Of a DNA stretch of 64,000 nucleotides, positions 9,255 to 18,965 are shown in pieces. Numbering within the stretch: position 1 is the stretch's first letter; every line of letters starts with the position of its first letter. Below the pieces are notes generated by a model. It had not been told where the DNA came from, did no database searches, and was given only the letters and a program-made list of their open reading frames with translations. Made by a program: the position numbers and the translations under genes. Source of the stretch: Emticicia sp. CRIBPO (lineage in GTDB: Bacteria; Bacteroidota; Bacteroidia; Cytophagales; Spirosomataceae); assembly GCF_009905725.1 (NCBI RefSeq), contig NZ_JAAAKV010000005.1:62001-126000 (forward strand). The letters run 5' to 3'.

Positions 9255-9286
9255 AAAACATTCAAGAATTACAAAAAAACAAGAAA

Positions 9287-10435
9287 ATGAAAAACATTTT
9301 TATACCTGTAACAAAATATTCTTTGATAGCGGCGATGGTTCTGATCGCTGTGGCCTGCGGAAAAAAAGAGGATAATTCCTTGGCTGGGAAAAAAGCCAAA
9401 CTGGCCGAACTTCAGAAAACACAAAGCACATTATCGGCTGATATCAAGAAACTGGAATCTGAGATTCATAAACTTGATCCGAACAAAACAGAGAAAGTAA
9501 AGAACATCTCTGTCAGCCCGTTAGCGGCAAGAAACTTCCAGCACTTTGTAGAGGCTACCGGAAGAATCGATGCTGAAAACAACGTTTTCGTGAGTCCTCA
9601 GATGGGCGGTGCGATTACTCATTTATTTGTGAAGGAAGGTGATTTCGTTTCTAAAGGACAGAAGATCGCTACGATTGACAATTCCGTAATGAGAAATACG
9701 ATCCAGGAAATTCAAACGCAACTGGAAACAGCCAAAACGCTTTTTGAAAGACAGAAGGCTTTGTGGGATCAGAAAATAGGGACTGAAATACAGTTTATCC
9801 AGGCTAAAACCCAGGTTGAATCATTGGAAAGAAGAATTGCAACCCTGAAATCTCAGGATGCTTTGAATATCGTGGTTTCCCCGATCGCCGGTTATGTGGA
9901 CGAAGTAAGACTCAGAGCTGGCGAAATGGCCTCTCCGGGACTTGGAATTGTCCGTGTGGTTAACTTCGCCAACCTTAAAGTGGTGGCTAACATTCCGGAT
10001 ACTTACGCAGGAACCATCTCGAAAGGAGACATCGTAAAAATCAAACTTCCTGATCTTCAGAAAGAAGTGAATGCTACGCTGAGCTTTGTAAGCCAGACCG
10101 TAAACCAGGTTTCAAGAACATTTTTGGTAGAAGCCAAAATCCAGAATTTTGACAAACAACTGAAACCAAACCTTACTGCGATTCTGAATATCAATGACCA
10201 GTCAAGAGCTTCGGCGATTGTTATTCCTCAGAACTATATCCAGAACACCGAACTGGGCTCTGTGGTTTTCGTTGCTGTGACTGAAGGCAACAAAAAAGTA
10301 GCCAGAAGCCGCGAAGTAAAAGCAGGTCTTTCTTATAACGGAGAAGTGGAAATTCTTTCTGGCCTGACTGCCGGTGATTTAATCATTACTGACGGATATC
10401 AGGATTTAGTGGATGGTCAGCCGATCAGCTACTAA
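9287..10435 (+). CDS. RND efflux periplasmic adaptor (membrane fusion lipoprotein)
   Basis: 382 residues. A lipobox LIAVAC places the lipidated cysteine at residue 24, so the mature protein is anchored in the inner membrane on the periplasmic side. A charged coiled coil precedes the adaptor fold (about residues 33-65). The biotinyl-lipoyl halves are visible as VSPQMGGAITHLFVKEGDFVSKGQ and VVSPIAGYVDEVRLRAGE, bracketing an alpha-hairpin rich in Gln and Lys. A beta-barrel and membrane-proximal domain follow. It bridges the TolC-like duct and the RND pump encoded on either side. Confidence 0.93.
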   Translation: MKNIFIPVTKYSLIAAMVLIAVACGKKEDNSLAGKKAKLAELQKTQSTLSADIKKLESEIHKLDPNKTEKVKNISVSPLAARNFQHFVEATGRIDAENNVFVSPQMGGAITHLFVKEGDFVSKGQKIATIDNSVMRNTIQEIQTQLETAKTLFERQKALWDQKIGTEIQFIQAKTQVESLERRIATLKSQDALNIVVSPIAGYVDEVRLRAGEMASPGLGIVRVVNFANLKVVANIPDTYAGTISKGDIVKIKLPDLQKEVNATLSFVSQTVNQVSRTFLVEAKIQNFDKQLKPNLTAILNINDQSRASAIVIPQNYIQNTELGSVVFVAVTEGNKKVARSREVKAGLSYNGEVEILSGLTAGDLIITDGYQDLVDGQPISY

Positions 10436-10485
10436 CAGGTCTGTTTTCAAAAAATATTTAAAAGAAAGTAAACTTTAAGTTTATC

Positions 10486-13400
10486 ATGAAAGAAGAAAAA
10501 AACGAAAACGCTATAGACGACTTAAGCCACAATAGCGGGTTTATATATAATTTTATCGGCATGCTGTCGAAAAACAGGACGACGGTATACCTGATAACGA
10601 TTTTGCTGACGGTAACCGGGTATTCTATTTTCAATAACCTGCCTAAAGAGCAGTTTCCTGAGATCGTTATTCCCCAGATTTATGTCAATACGGTGTATGC
10701 AGGAACAGCTCCGGCTGATATAGAAAACCTGATCAACAAACCGCTAGAAAAGCAGTTGAAGTCTGAAAAAGGAGTTAAAAACGTAAAATCGAATGCCCTG
10801 CAGGACGTTTCGATCATCCTGATCGAATTTGAAACAGGGGTGGATGTCCAGGTCGCTAAAGAAAGGGTTAAAAGTGCCATCGATAAAGCCAAAAGAGACC
10901 TGCCGAAAGACCTGACCCAGGACCCTACGGCCCTGGAAGTTAACTTCTCGGAGTTCCCGATCATGAACATTAACCTGGCCGGAAATTACTCCCTGGAGAA
11001 ATTGAAATTAATGGCCGAAGATATTCAGGATGCGATCGAAGCCCTTCCGGAAATTACCCGTGTGGATATTGTCGGAGCTCTTGACCGTGAAATTCAGATC
11101 AACCTGGATTTGCAGAAAATGAAATCTTATGGCATCACTTTCGGAGATATCCAGCAGGCTGTTCAATATGAAAACGTCAACATTTCAGGAGGTGACCTGA
11201 GCGTAGATAACGTCAGAAGGACCCTGAGGGTGAAAGGAGAATTTAAAACCATTGAGCAGCTTCAGAACGTGGTCATCAGGTCAGGTCAGGGAGCAACGGC
11301 CCGGTTGAGCGAAATCGCAGACGTGGTTGACTCCAATGCGGAGGTTCAGGATTTTGCAAGATTAGACAATAAATCCGTTGTTACGCTTAACGTTATCAAA
11401 AGAGGTGGAGAAAACCTGATCATAGCATCCGAAAAAATCGAGCACTTGCTGGAAGATTTCAAAGAAAACCGTCTGCCTGAAGGCCTTGACATCAGGATTA
11501 CCGCCGATCAGTCTGAAAGAACCAAGGCCGATTTGAATGACCTGATCAATACTGTGGTAATGGGTTTCATTTTCGTGGTTTTCGTACTGATGTTTTTCAT
11601 GGGTGTGAGAGACTCGATTTTTGTGGGTCTTTCGGTGCCTTTATCAGCCTTCCTTGCGTTTTATCCTTTGATGCTGATGGGTTTTACGCTGAATACCATC
11701 GTACTTTTTGCCTTCCTGCTTGGTCTCGGGATTGTAGTGGATGATGCCATTGTGGTTATCGAAAACTCGCACAGGATATTTAACAAACATAAGCACCTTC
11801 CGATTACAGAAGCCGTTAGAATTGCAGCCTCAGAAGTTTTTGTGCCGGTACTTTCCGGAACATTGACCACCATTGCTCCGTTCTTCCCGTTGTTATTCTG
11901 GCCGGGTATTGTAGGAGAGTTCATGAAGTATCTGCCGTTTACGCTGATCTTTACACTGACAGCCTCTCTTATTGTTTCATATGTAATGAACCCGATTTTC
12001 GCGATCACTTTCATGAAGCGTGAAGAAGAGGATAAGTCAGCCAAACCGACTTTTGGTGAACTGAAGAGACCATTGTTAATTCTGGGAGGAGCAGCCGTGT
12101 TTTTCTACTTCCTGAATGCCGTAAGTGGAAACTCGACTTACTTCGGAATTGCCAACGTCGTCATCCTGATCCTGATATTGTATGTATTTAATCATTATAT
12201 ACTGACACCTAAGCTGATCATTCCATTCCAGGAAGTATTACTTCCGAAACTAATCGGAGGATACAAAAAAATGATCTCATGGGTACTGACAGGCTGGAGA
12301 CCGGTTTGGGTAGTTGTTTCAACTTTCGGATTATTGATATTTACCTTCATTTTGATGGGTATTGTTAAACCACAGGTGATTTTCTTCCCAAGTGGTGACC
12401 CGGATTATGTTTATATCTACAACGTTTTACCGGTAGGTACAGACGCCAGAAAAACGGATCAGGTAACAAGAGAAATTGAGAAAAGGGTATTTAAGGTAAT
12501 CAAAGACAACAAAGCGGAGCATGCCATTAACTCGGTGATTTCGAATGTCGGTAAAAATGCCGGTGACCCGATGAACCCGGACAGGGCAGCGACTCCGAAT
12601 AAATCTAAAGTAACCGTTGCCTTTGTTAAGAAAGAGGAGAGGGGTGAAATTTCGTCAACAGAGCTGTTGGGTAAAATCAGGGATGCCGTAAAAGGAATTC
12701 CTGCAGCCGAAATTGCTGTAGAGAGAGAAAGTAACGGACCTCCTACCGGAAAGGCGATTACCCTGGAAGTGGTAGGTGAGGATTTTGATCAGCTGATTGC
12801 GATCGAGAAACAGGTTTATGCCAAGATCAATGCTGCAGGTATCCAGGGCATCGACGAATTGAAGTCTGACCTTGTAACCAATAAGCCGGAAATAATCATT
12901 GATGTGGATCGTGAAAAAGCTTCAAGGGAAGGAATCAGCACCGCACAGGTGGCCTCAACCATCAGAACGGCTTTATTTGGTCTTGAAGTATCAAAATTCA
13001 GAGACAATAAAAACGAATATCCGATACAGTTGAGACTGAAGGCAGACGACAGAAGTCAGATCGAGAAATTACTGAGCATGAATATCACCTACCGGGATAT
13101 GAACATGGGTGGCGTTTTAAGAAATGTTCCTCTTTCAGCAGTAGCCAACATCAGTTATTCGACCACTTTCAGTCAGATCAACAGGAAAGACAATGAAAGG
13201 ATCATTACGATTAGCTCGGACGTAACGCCTGAGTTCCTTGAGAAAGCAACGGAAATTAACCAGCAGATTCTTCAGGCAGTTTCGGAAATCGAACTTCCGT
13301 CAGGTTACACTATCCGTCAGGGTGGTGAGCAGGAAGAGCAAATGGAAGCCATGTCATTCCTGAGTTCAGCGTTTTTGATAGCCCTGGCTATGATTTACCT

Positions 13401-13947
13401 GATCCTGGTGGCACAGTTTAACTCTATCATCAAGCCGGTTATCATCTTTGTAACCATTATCCTCAGTTTGATCGGTGTGTTACTCGGTTTTATGATCTTT
13501 GGTAAAACGTTCTCAGTGATCATGTCGGGTGTGGGTATTATCGCCCTGGCCGGGATTGTGGTTAAAAACGGTATCCTGATCATTGAGTTCATTGACGAGC
13601 TTCTGCACCAGGGACTCCCGTTGAAACAAGCGATTGTTCAGGGTGGAGCCACCCGTCTGACACCGGTATTGCTGACTGCTTCTGCAGCGGTGTTGGGTAT
13701 GATCCCGCTGGCATTTGGTCTGGCCTTTGATTTCGGAGCCTTGTTTATTGATCTAAGATGGGCCTTAACGATCGGCGGAGACAGTGCAGTATTCTGGAAT
13801 ATCCTGGCCTGGACCATCATCTTCGGTCTGATATTCTCTACTTTGCTTACCTTGATCATTGTGCCTTGTTTGTATTATCTGAATGAGACGGCAAGAGCGA
13901 GAATAGCTAAAAGGAGACTGAAAAACGCCAACGCTGAAATAGCCTGA
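10486..13947 (+). CDS. RND-family efflux transporter permease
   Basis: 1153 residues, about 100 more than a typical AcrB-like pump. TM1 is near residues 34-53 and the first periplasmic porter loop follows (YAGTAPADIENLINKPLEKQL). The TM4 proton-relay motif GIVVDDAIVVIEN has Asp419 and Asp420. The second half repeats the plan and ends in GVGIIALAGIVVKNGILIIEF. The extra length includes an insert at about residues 512-595 between TM6 and TM7 with two further hydrophobic segments. The pump expels small hydrophobic compounds using proton motive force; substrate is unknown. It is the last gene of the efflux operon. Confidence 0.93.
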   Translation: MKEEKNENAIDDLSHNSGFIYNFIGMLSKNRTTVYLITILLTVTGYSIFNNLPKEQFPEIVIPQIYVNTVYAGTAPADIENLINKPLEKQLKSEKGVKNVKSNALQDVSIILIEFETGVDVQVAKERVKSAIDKAKRDLPKDLTQDPTALEVNFSEFPIMNINLAGNYSLEKLKLMAEDIQDAIEALPEITRVDIVGALDREIQINLDLQKMKSYGITFGDIQQAVQYENVNISGGDLSVDNVRRTLRVKGEFKTIEQLQNVVIRSGQGATARLSEIADVVDSNAEVQDFARLDNKSVVTLNVIKRGGENLIIASEKIEHLLEDFKENRLPEGLDIRITADQSERTKADLNDLINTVVMGFIFVVFVLMFFMGVRDSIFVGLSVPLSAFLAFYPLMLMGFTLNTIVLFAFLLGLGIVVDDAIVVIENSHRIFNKHKHLPITEAVRIAASEVFVPVLSGTLTTIAPFFPLLFWPGIVGEFMKYLPFTLIFTLTASLIVSYVMNPIFAITFMKREEEDKSAKPTFGELKRPLLILGGAAVFFYFLNAVSGNSTYFGIANVVILILILYVFNHYILTPKLIIPFQEVLLPKLIGGYKKMISWVLTGWRPVWVVVSTFGLLIFTFILMGIVKPQVIFFPSGDPDYVYIYNVLPVGTDARKTDQVTREIEKRVFKVIKDNKAEHAINSVISNVGKNAGDPMNPDRAATPNKSKVTVAFVKKEERGEISSTELLGKIRDAVKGIPAAEIAVERESNGPPTGKAITLEVVGEDFDQLIAIEKQVYAKINAAGIQGIDELKSDLVTNKPEIIIDVDREKASREGISTAQVASTIRTALFGLEVSKFRDNKNEYPIQLRLKADDRSQIEKLLSMNITYRDMNMGGVLRNVPLSAVANISYSTTFSQINRKDNERIITISSDVTPEFLEKATEINQQILQAVSEIELPSGYTIRQGGEQEEQMEAMSFLSSAFLIALAMIYLILVAQFNSIIKPVIIFVTIILSLIGVLLGFMIFGKTFSVIMSGVGIIALAGIVVKNGILIIEFIDELLHQGLPLKQAIVQGGATRLTPVLLTASAAVLGMIPLAFGLAFDFGALFIDLRWALTIGGDSAVFWNILAWTIIFGLIFSTLLTLIIVPCLYYLNETARARIAKRRLKNANAEIA

Positions 13948-13970
13948 TTAAAGGTATCGTCATAGATTTT

Positions 13971-14015
13971 AAAGCCCCGTATGGTTATCGTAAGCCGTGC
14001 GGGGCTTTTTGTTTT
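13971..14015 (+). terminator. Intrinsic terminator of the efflux operon
   Basis: AAAGCCCCG pairs with CGGGGCTTT across a 20-nt loop, followed by TTGTTTT. It begins 23 nt after the RND stop. Confidence 0.9.
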
Positions 14016-14079
14016 AAGGAAAATGCCTGAAAACTCCTACATTAAAGCATTCAACAGGGGAACCGATTGTTAATTTGCT

Positions 14080-14087
14080 TATCTTTG
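14080..14087 (+). promoter_or_regulatory. Putative -7 element for the redoxin gene
   Basis: TATCTTTG matches TAnnTTTG, 25 nt before the start codon and just after the efflux terminator. A -33 TTTG is not seen at 20 nt. Confidence 0.5.
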
Positions 14088-14112
14088 TCACAAGCATACC
14101 TGACTAATCACG

Positions 14113-14805
14113 ATGAAGAGGCAAATAGGAATACTCATTGTTTTATCGGCTTTACTGGCAGTTTTGGGATCCTATATTTATAAAAAGGAGGATGCTGAAA
14201 CTATTACTCCGGCTGAAACTCCCGAGGTGGCAGAATCATCTTCTGAGGTGATTGTAGCAGCCCCGCCATATGCCATCGGCGATGCCGTCAGGGATTTTTC
14301 GCTTCGCAACATCAACGGAAAGATGGTTTCATTGGCCAGTTACCCTTCAGCCCGGGGATTCATTATAGTATTCACCTGCAATCACTGCCCGTTTTCTAAA
14401 TCGTACGAAGATCGCTTATTGCTGCTCGATAAAGAGTTTGCTTTTAAGGGCTACCCGGTTATTGCGATTAATCCCAATGACCCGGAAGCCTATGAAGAAG
14501 ATAGTTTTGAGAATATGAAATTAAGGTCAGAGGAAAAGAAATTCACTTTCCCCTATCTTCTTGACGATCGGCAGGTAGTTGCCAGGGCTTTTGATGCCCA
14601 AAGAACCCCGCACGTTTTCCTGGTCAAAAAAGAGGACGGTAAAAACATCCTTAAATATGCCGGGGCCATTGACGACAACCCCCAGGACGCCAACGGGGTT
14701 TCTAAAAACTACATTCAGGATGCACTGGGTTATGTGATCGGCAACAAGCCGGTTGTGACCCCGACATCAAAGGCTGTAGGTTGTGCTATTAAATGGAAAA
14801 ATTGA
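14113..14805 (+). CDS. Membrane-anchored redoxin/peroxiredoxin-like protein
   Basis: 230 residues. A single N-terminal hydrophobic helix (residues 5-22) is followed by a low-complexity linker of Glu, Thr and Ala, then a thioredoxin-fold AhpC/TSA-type domain. The redox motif is C89-N-H-C92 in TCNHCPFSKSYED, typical of the PRX-like1 group. A third cysteine in the C-terminal tail (KAVGCAIKW) is common in this group. The domain should face the periplasm. Disulfide exchange or peroxide reduction is likely, but the partner is unknown. It precedes mazG by 27 nt and is probably co-transcribed. Confidence 0.85.
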   Translation: MKRQIGILIVLSALLAVLGSYIYKKEDAETITPAETPEVAESSSEVIVAAPPYAIGDAVRDFSLRNINGKMVSLASYPSARGFIIVFTCNHCPFSKSYEDRLLLLDKEFAFKGYPVIAINPNDPEAYEEDSFENMKLRSEEKKFTFPYLLDDRQVVARAFDAQRTPHVFLVKKEDGKNILKYAGAIDDNPQDANGVSKNYIQDALGYVIGNKPVVTPTSKAVGCAIKWKN

Positions 14806-14832
14806 TTTTTCGAGTAAAATATTAATATTAGG

Positions 14833-15648
14833 ATGTCTGTTAAATTACCTGCCTTATTTTCTAAAAACAGATCTGCCGAGCTGGCGGCTTTTGACAGATT
14901 GCTCACCATCATGGACGACCTCAGGGAAAAGTGTCCCTGGGATATGAAGCAAACCATACAAACCCTGAGGCATTTAACCATAGAAGAAACCTACGAGTTA
15001 TCTGATGCTATTCTGGAAAATGACCTCAACGAAGTCAAAAAAGAACTGGGGGATATCATGCTTCACCTTGTTTTTTATGCTAAGATCGCTTCAGAAACCA
15101 ATGATTTTGATATTACGGATGTATTGAACGGAATTTGTGAAAAGCTGATCTCCAGGCACCCGCATATTTACGGAGATGTGGTGGTTGAAAACGAGGAGGA
15201 TGTAAAGAAAAACTGGGAACAACTCAAACTCAAAGAAGGCAATAAGTCTGTTCTGGCAGGAGTACCTGATTCACTGCCCGCACTGGTTAAAGCCATGAGG
15301 ATCCAGGAGAAAGCCAGAGGAGTAGGTTTCGACTGGGAAGAAAAAGCCCAGGTATGGCATAAAGTGGAGGAGGAGATGCAGGAATTTAAAGAACATTTTA
15401 ACGCGGAATCAAATGAGATAATGGACAAGGAAAAGGCTGAAGGAGAGTTCGGGGATTTGCTATTTTCTCTAGTTAATTATGCCAGATTCATAGACATCAA
15501 TCCGGAAACAGCATTAGAGAGAACAAATAAGAAGTTTAAGAAAAGATTTCAGTATCTTGAGTCCAAATCAAAAGAACTGGGAAAGGAGTTAAAGGACATG
15601 ACATTGGCAGAGATGGATATTTTCTGGGAGGAGGCCAAGTCACTGTAA
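14833..15648 (+). CDS. mazG: Nucleoside triphosphate pyrophosphohydrolase MazG
   Basis: 271 residues with two MazG domains in tandem, the E. coli arrangement. The first has the metal-binding pattern EETYE at 51-55 and ELGD at 71-74. The second has EEEMQEF and EGEFGDLLFSLVNYARF. CPWDMKQT near residue 34 is also characteristic. It hydrolyses (d)NTPs to monophosphate and pyrophosphate, cleaning non-canonical nucleotides and influencing (p)ppGpp. No toxin-antitoxin partner is adjacent. Confidence 0.95.
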   Translation: MSVKLPALFSKNRSAELAAFDRLLTIMDDLREKCPWDMKQTIQTLRHLTIEETYELSDAILENDLNEVKKELGDIMLHLVFYAKIASETNDFDITDVLNGICEKLISRHPHIYGDVVVENEEDVKKNWEQLKLKEGNKSVLAGVPDSLPALVKAMRIQEKARGVGFDWEEKAQVWHKVEEEMQEFKEHFNAESNEIMDKEKAEGEFGDLLFSLVNYARFIDINPETALERTNKKFKKRFQYLESKSKELGKELKDMTLAEMDIFWEEAKSL

Positions 15649-15703
15649 TTCCAAAAGGCAGGTTTTGTAATTATTTTAGCATAGATTCTAACTTATCCGA
15701 AAA

Positions 15704-16540
15704 ATGAGCCATGTCACAAGTTGCCTGAATTGTGAAGAAAACCTGTCGCCCGAAGCTAAGTTCTGTTCTGAATGCGGACAGAAAACAGACACCCATCGCC
15801 TGACCCTCGGGCACTTTTTCCATGAAGTTTTTCATGCCTTCACCCATGCCGACAAAGGCATATTTTACCTGATCAAAGGCCTGGCTTTACATCCGGGAGT
15901 AGTTGCGAGAGAATACCTGGCGGGCAAAAGGAAAAAGTACTTTAACCCGTTTACTTTTTTCCTGTTATTAATGACCGTATACGTGCTGTCAGACACATTA
16001 TTTCAAAAGAAAAAAGAAGAGGCCATTTCTTCCGCGGAACAGTTTAGTCAGATGCCGGAAGGCCCTGAAAAAACAATGAATATCGCCAGATATGATAGGG
16101 GGATAAAGGTAAAAGAGTTTGGCACAAAACACGGAAATATGATTGCGATGATAGCAGTGCCCTATTTTGCATTTTTGTTCTGGGCTGTTTACCGGAAAAG
16201 GAAATACAATTATGCAGAACACCTTACTTCCGCAGTTTTGTTTATCGGTTTTTCCAATATGGTTTTTACCCTGGTGGTCTTTCCGCTGGCATCTCTGTTT
16301 GGCGGAACGATAAAAAATATGATGCCTCTTCTGGGGCTGGTTTTTCAGATTGCTTATTTTGCCTGGGCCTACAATTCCCTTTTGAGTTCAAAAACAATCG
16401 GTCAGAAACTGGGCGTATTTGTTACCAGTTTTACAGGCGTTTTACTTTGGAGTATTTTAACCTTTACGGCATTCGCCATCTATATCTATCAAAGCTGGGA
16501 CTTTCTCGATTTCTTTAAAAGAATGGGAGGAAGAGGCTGA
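15704..16540 (+). CDS. DUF3667 membrane protein with N-terminal zinc ribbon
   Basis: 278 residues. A zinc-ribbon with cysteines at 7, 10, 21 and 24 (SCLNC, CSECGQ) opens the protein. A conserved block follows (TLGHFFHEVFHAFTHADKG, AREYLAGKRKKYFNPFTFF). After it come about five hydrophobic segments, starting near residue 84. This is the DUF3667 family of Bacteroidota, whose function is unknown. It starts 55 nt after mazG and ends 28 nt before a secreted hydrolase gene. Confidence 0.85.
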   Translation: MSHVTSCLNCEENLSPEAKFCSECGQKTDTHRLTLGHFFHEVFHAFTHADKGIFYLIKGLALHPGVVAREYLAGKRKKYFNPFTFFLLLMTVYVLSDTLFQKKKEEAISSAEQFSQMPEGPEKTMNIARYDRGIKVKEFGTKHGNMIAMIAVPYFAFLFWAVYRKRKYNYAEHLTSAVLFIGFSNMVFTLVVFPLASLFGGTIKNMMPLLGLVFQIAYFAWAYNSLLSSKTIGQKLGVFVTSFTGVLLWSILTFTAFAIYIYQSWDFLDFFKRMGGRG

Positions 16541-16568
16541 AAAATTCACTTTAATCAAAAACAACTAA

Positions 16569-18281
16569 ATGAAAAAACCATTACTCCTTATCCTGTCTCT
16601 TTTATGTTTTAAAGGCTTTGCCCAGCAGCAGTTCGTTGTCGGCACAGGTAAAAGCCAGAACACCAAATTGCTGGACGGCAGGCTCCTCGTCATGTTGTCG
16701 ACCAATGAAAAACGGGAACCGAGATTCGAAATCACAGACGCTCTCAATACCCAGATCGTTTTTGGAAAAGACGTCGAAAACTGGGCTACGGATCAGCCGC
16801 AGGTCCTGAATAATGCCAACAGCACCGGTTACCCGCTCGCTCAGCTGAAAGACGTTCCTGCCGGAGAATATTATGTACAGGTGTTACTTCATAAATACGA
16901 GACCTTTCACCGGAAAGACGGACATACCGTAAAGCTTCCTATGGACAGGGGAGAAGGCCAGCAGTGGAATCTTGCTCCCGGAAATCTTTACTCAAAGCCA
17001 GTCAAAGTCAGAATTGACCCGAAATTGAAGAATATTATAAAACTGAGCCTTGACCTTGAAATTCCGCCCGTTGAAGAGCCAAAGGACACCAAATATATCA
17101 AACACATTAAAATTCAGAGCAAGTTGCTGACTGAGTTCTGGGGCCGTCCGATGTTCCTCGGGGCACACATTTTATTGCCGGAAGGCTTTGACGAAAACCC
17201 GAAGGTTAAATACCCCCTGGCCATATTTCACGGACACTTCCCTTCAGACCTTGAGGGCTTCAGAACGGTGCCGCCAGATACCGGACTTCCGAATAACTAT
17301 AATGCCAGGTTCAAAATTTACGGATATGAAAAAATAGTCCAGCAGGAAGCCCACGACTTTTATAAGCAATGGACAGGCCCGGATTTTCCAAGGGTTATTG
17401 CTATCGAAATCCAGCATCCATGTCCTTTTTATGATGATTCTTATGCTGTGAATTCTGCTAACATCGGGCCTTATGGCGATGCCATTACTTATGAGCTCAT
17501 TCCTGAAATAGAAAAGCGATTCAGAGGGATCGGGGAAGGTTGGGCCAGATTTACCTACGGCGGCTCCACCGGCGGCTGGGAAGCCCTCGCCGTGCAGGTG
17601 TTTTACCCCGATCAGTATAACGGAAGCTACGCGGCCTGTCCCGACCCGGTAGATTTCAGGGCATTCACTACCGTAAACATTTATGAGGACAAGAATGCCT
17701 ATTGGTATGAAAGCCAGTTTAAAAAACTGCAGAGACCAGGTCACAGAGATTACCTGGGGCAGGTGTCCGCTTCGGTAGCTGAAATGAACCAGCGGGAGCT
17801 GGCCCTGGGAACCAAAACCCGGAGCGGTCAGCAGTTTGATATCTGGGAAGCGGTTTATTCGCCTGTCGGAAAAGACGGATACCCCGAAAGGATATGGGAC
17901 AAACAAACGGGTGTGATCAATAAGAAAGTAGCTGAATACTGGAAAGAAAATTATGACCTGGCTTATATACTGAAAAGAGACTGGGCAAAAAACGGGGAAA
18001 AATGGAAAGGCAGGATACATATTTACTGTGGAGATATGGATAATTACTATCTCAATAATGCGGTTTACCTGGCAGAAGATATGCTCAAAACACTTTCAAA
18101 CCCAGCCTATGACGGCGTTGTGGACTACGGCGACAGGGCAGAGCACTGCTGGAATGGAGATCACACCCAGCCTAATTATATATCCAGGCTGAGGTATCAC
18201 CAGATGTTTATCAAAAAGTGGGTAGAGGATCTGAAAAAAACGGCCCCTGCTCATGCAGATCTTAAAAGCTGGAGATATTAA
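16569..18281 (+). CDS. Secreted alpha/beta-hydrolase (putative esterase)
   Basis: 570 residues with a signal peptide (MKKPLLLILSLLCFKGFAQQ). An N-terminal beta-rich region of about 180 residues precedes the hydrolase fold. The nucleophile elbow is GGS333TGGW in a TYGGSTGGWEALAVQ context, and KYPLAIFHGHFPS is the likely oxyanion region. AEHCWNGDH near the C-terminus is a candidate for the catalytic histidine. It is related to the putative esterase families (PF00756-like). Substrate is unknown, and the protein should act in the periplasm or at the surface. A perfect 21-bp inverted repeat follows the gene. Confidence 0.8.
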   Translation: MKKPLLLILSLLCFKGFAQQQFVVGTGKSQNTKLLDGRLLVMLSTNEKREPRFEITDALNTQIVFGKDVENWATDQPQVLNNANSTGYPLAQLKDVPAGEYYVQVLLHKYETFHRKDGHTVKLPMDRGEGQQWNLAPGNLYSKPVKVRIDPKLKNIIKLSLDLEIPPVEEPKDTKYIKHIKIQSKLLTEFWGRPMFLGAHILLPEGFDENPKVKYPLAIFHGHFPSDLEGFRTVPPDTGLPNNYNARFKIYGYEKIVQQEAHDFYKQWTGPDFPRVIAIEIQHPCPFYDDSYAVNSANIGPYGDAITYELIPEIEKRFRGIGEGWARFTYGGSTGGWEALAVQVFYPDQYNGSYAACPDPVDFRAFTTVNIYEDKNAYWYESQFKKLQRPGHRDYLGQVSASVAEMNQRELALGTKTRSGQQFDIWEAVYSPVGKDGYPERIWDKQTGVINKKVAEYWKENYDLAYILKRDWAKNGEKWKGRIHIYCGDMDNYYLNNAVYLAEDMLKTLSNPAYDGVVDYGDRAEHCWNGDHTQPNYISRLRYHQMFIKKWVEDLKKTAPAHADLKSWRY

Positions 18282-18388
18282 CGGAAATCCACAAAAAGTG
18301 CTAAAAAATCGTTCCTTTATACAAATAGCGAAATTTTTCTACAGTTTGAGTAAATTTTTGAAATAAAATAGACGCTCTTTAATGGTAA

Positions 18389-18431
18389 AGAAAGGCATAA
18401 TTTGCTGACTGTCAGCAAATTATGCCTTTCT
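18389..18431. repeat. Perfect 21-bp inverted repeat (43-nt palindrome)
   Basis: AGAAAGGCATAATTTGCTGAC is followed by one T and then its exact reverse complement. As RNA it would form a 20-bp stem with a 3-nt loop. It lies between the esterase gene and the small PepSY-like gene. Only a broken T-run (GCTTTTC) follows, so it may be an intrinsic terminator or a small palindromic element. Confidence 0.85.
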
Positions 18432-18494
18432 GCTTTTCAGGGTATGCCTTTTTTAGTTTAATAGACATAATTTAATAATTAAACTGAAGAAATA

Positions 18495-18803
18495 ATGAAA
18501 AGCTTAATCATCGGATCAATCGCACTGGCATTAGTTTCTGTATCAGGACTTAATGCACAAATTAAACCGGCCCAGGCCGTTAACTTAACTGTTTCTCAAT
18601 TCGACAAGACCCCTGTCAAACCCGAAGACCTTCCGGCACCAATCAAAACGGTTCTGGCAAGCGAAGCCTTCAAAGGATGGGAAGTCACAACAGCCTACCT
18701 GGTGTCAGAGGACGGAACGGAATATTACGAAGTAAATCTTACAAAAGGACCGGACAGGCAAACGGTTAAATTCGATAAAAACGGAAAAATATTGAATCCG
18801 TAA
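18495..18803 (+). CDS. Small secreted PepSY-like protein
   Basis: 102 residues with a signal peptide (MKSLIIGSIALALVSVSGLNAQ). The mature part has the PepSY-like layout seen in small Bacteroidota periplasmic proteins: LPAPIKTVLASEAFKGWEVTTAYLV, then GTEYYEVNLTKGPDRQTVKFDKNGKIL, which ends as a predicted beta-hairpin. Such proteins are thought to bind or inhibit partners in the envelope, but no function is known for this one. It stands alone between an inverted repeat and a minus-strand gene. Confidence 0.75.
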   Translation: MKSLIIGSIALALVSVSGLNAQIKPAQAVNLTVSQFDKTPVKPEDLPAPIKTVLASEAFKGWEVTTAYLVSEDGTEYYEVNLTKGPDRQTVKFDKNGKILNP

Positions 18804-18925
18804 CAGGATTTGGTAAATGTTGTTCATCCCTTAGCACAAGCCTGATCAAAATGATTTGTTCCTACAAATCCGATGGTTTTAAGTGACCAGCAAACATTCA
18901 GGAGATTTTATCGGGATCATCAACA

Positions 18926-18961
18926 TAAAAAGGAAAGGAGGGGAAACCCTCTTTTCTTTTG
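18926..18961 (-). terminator. Terminator for the AlbA_2-domain gene
   Basis: On the minus strand, AAAAGAAAAGAGGG and CCCTCCTTTCCTTTTT form an imperfect stem around TTTC, followed by a T-rich tail just past the gene's stop. Confidence 0.6.
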
Positions 18962-18965
18962 CTTT

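Noticed and set aside
17244-18020. 258-codon minus-strand frame inside the secreted esterase
   Set aside because: Shadow of a well supported coding region; hydrophobic but without family motifs.
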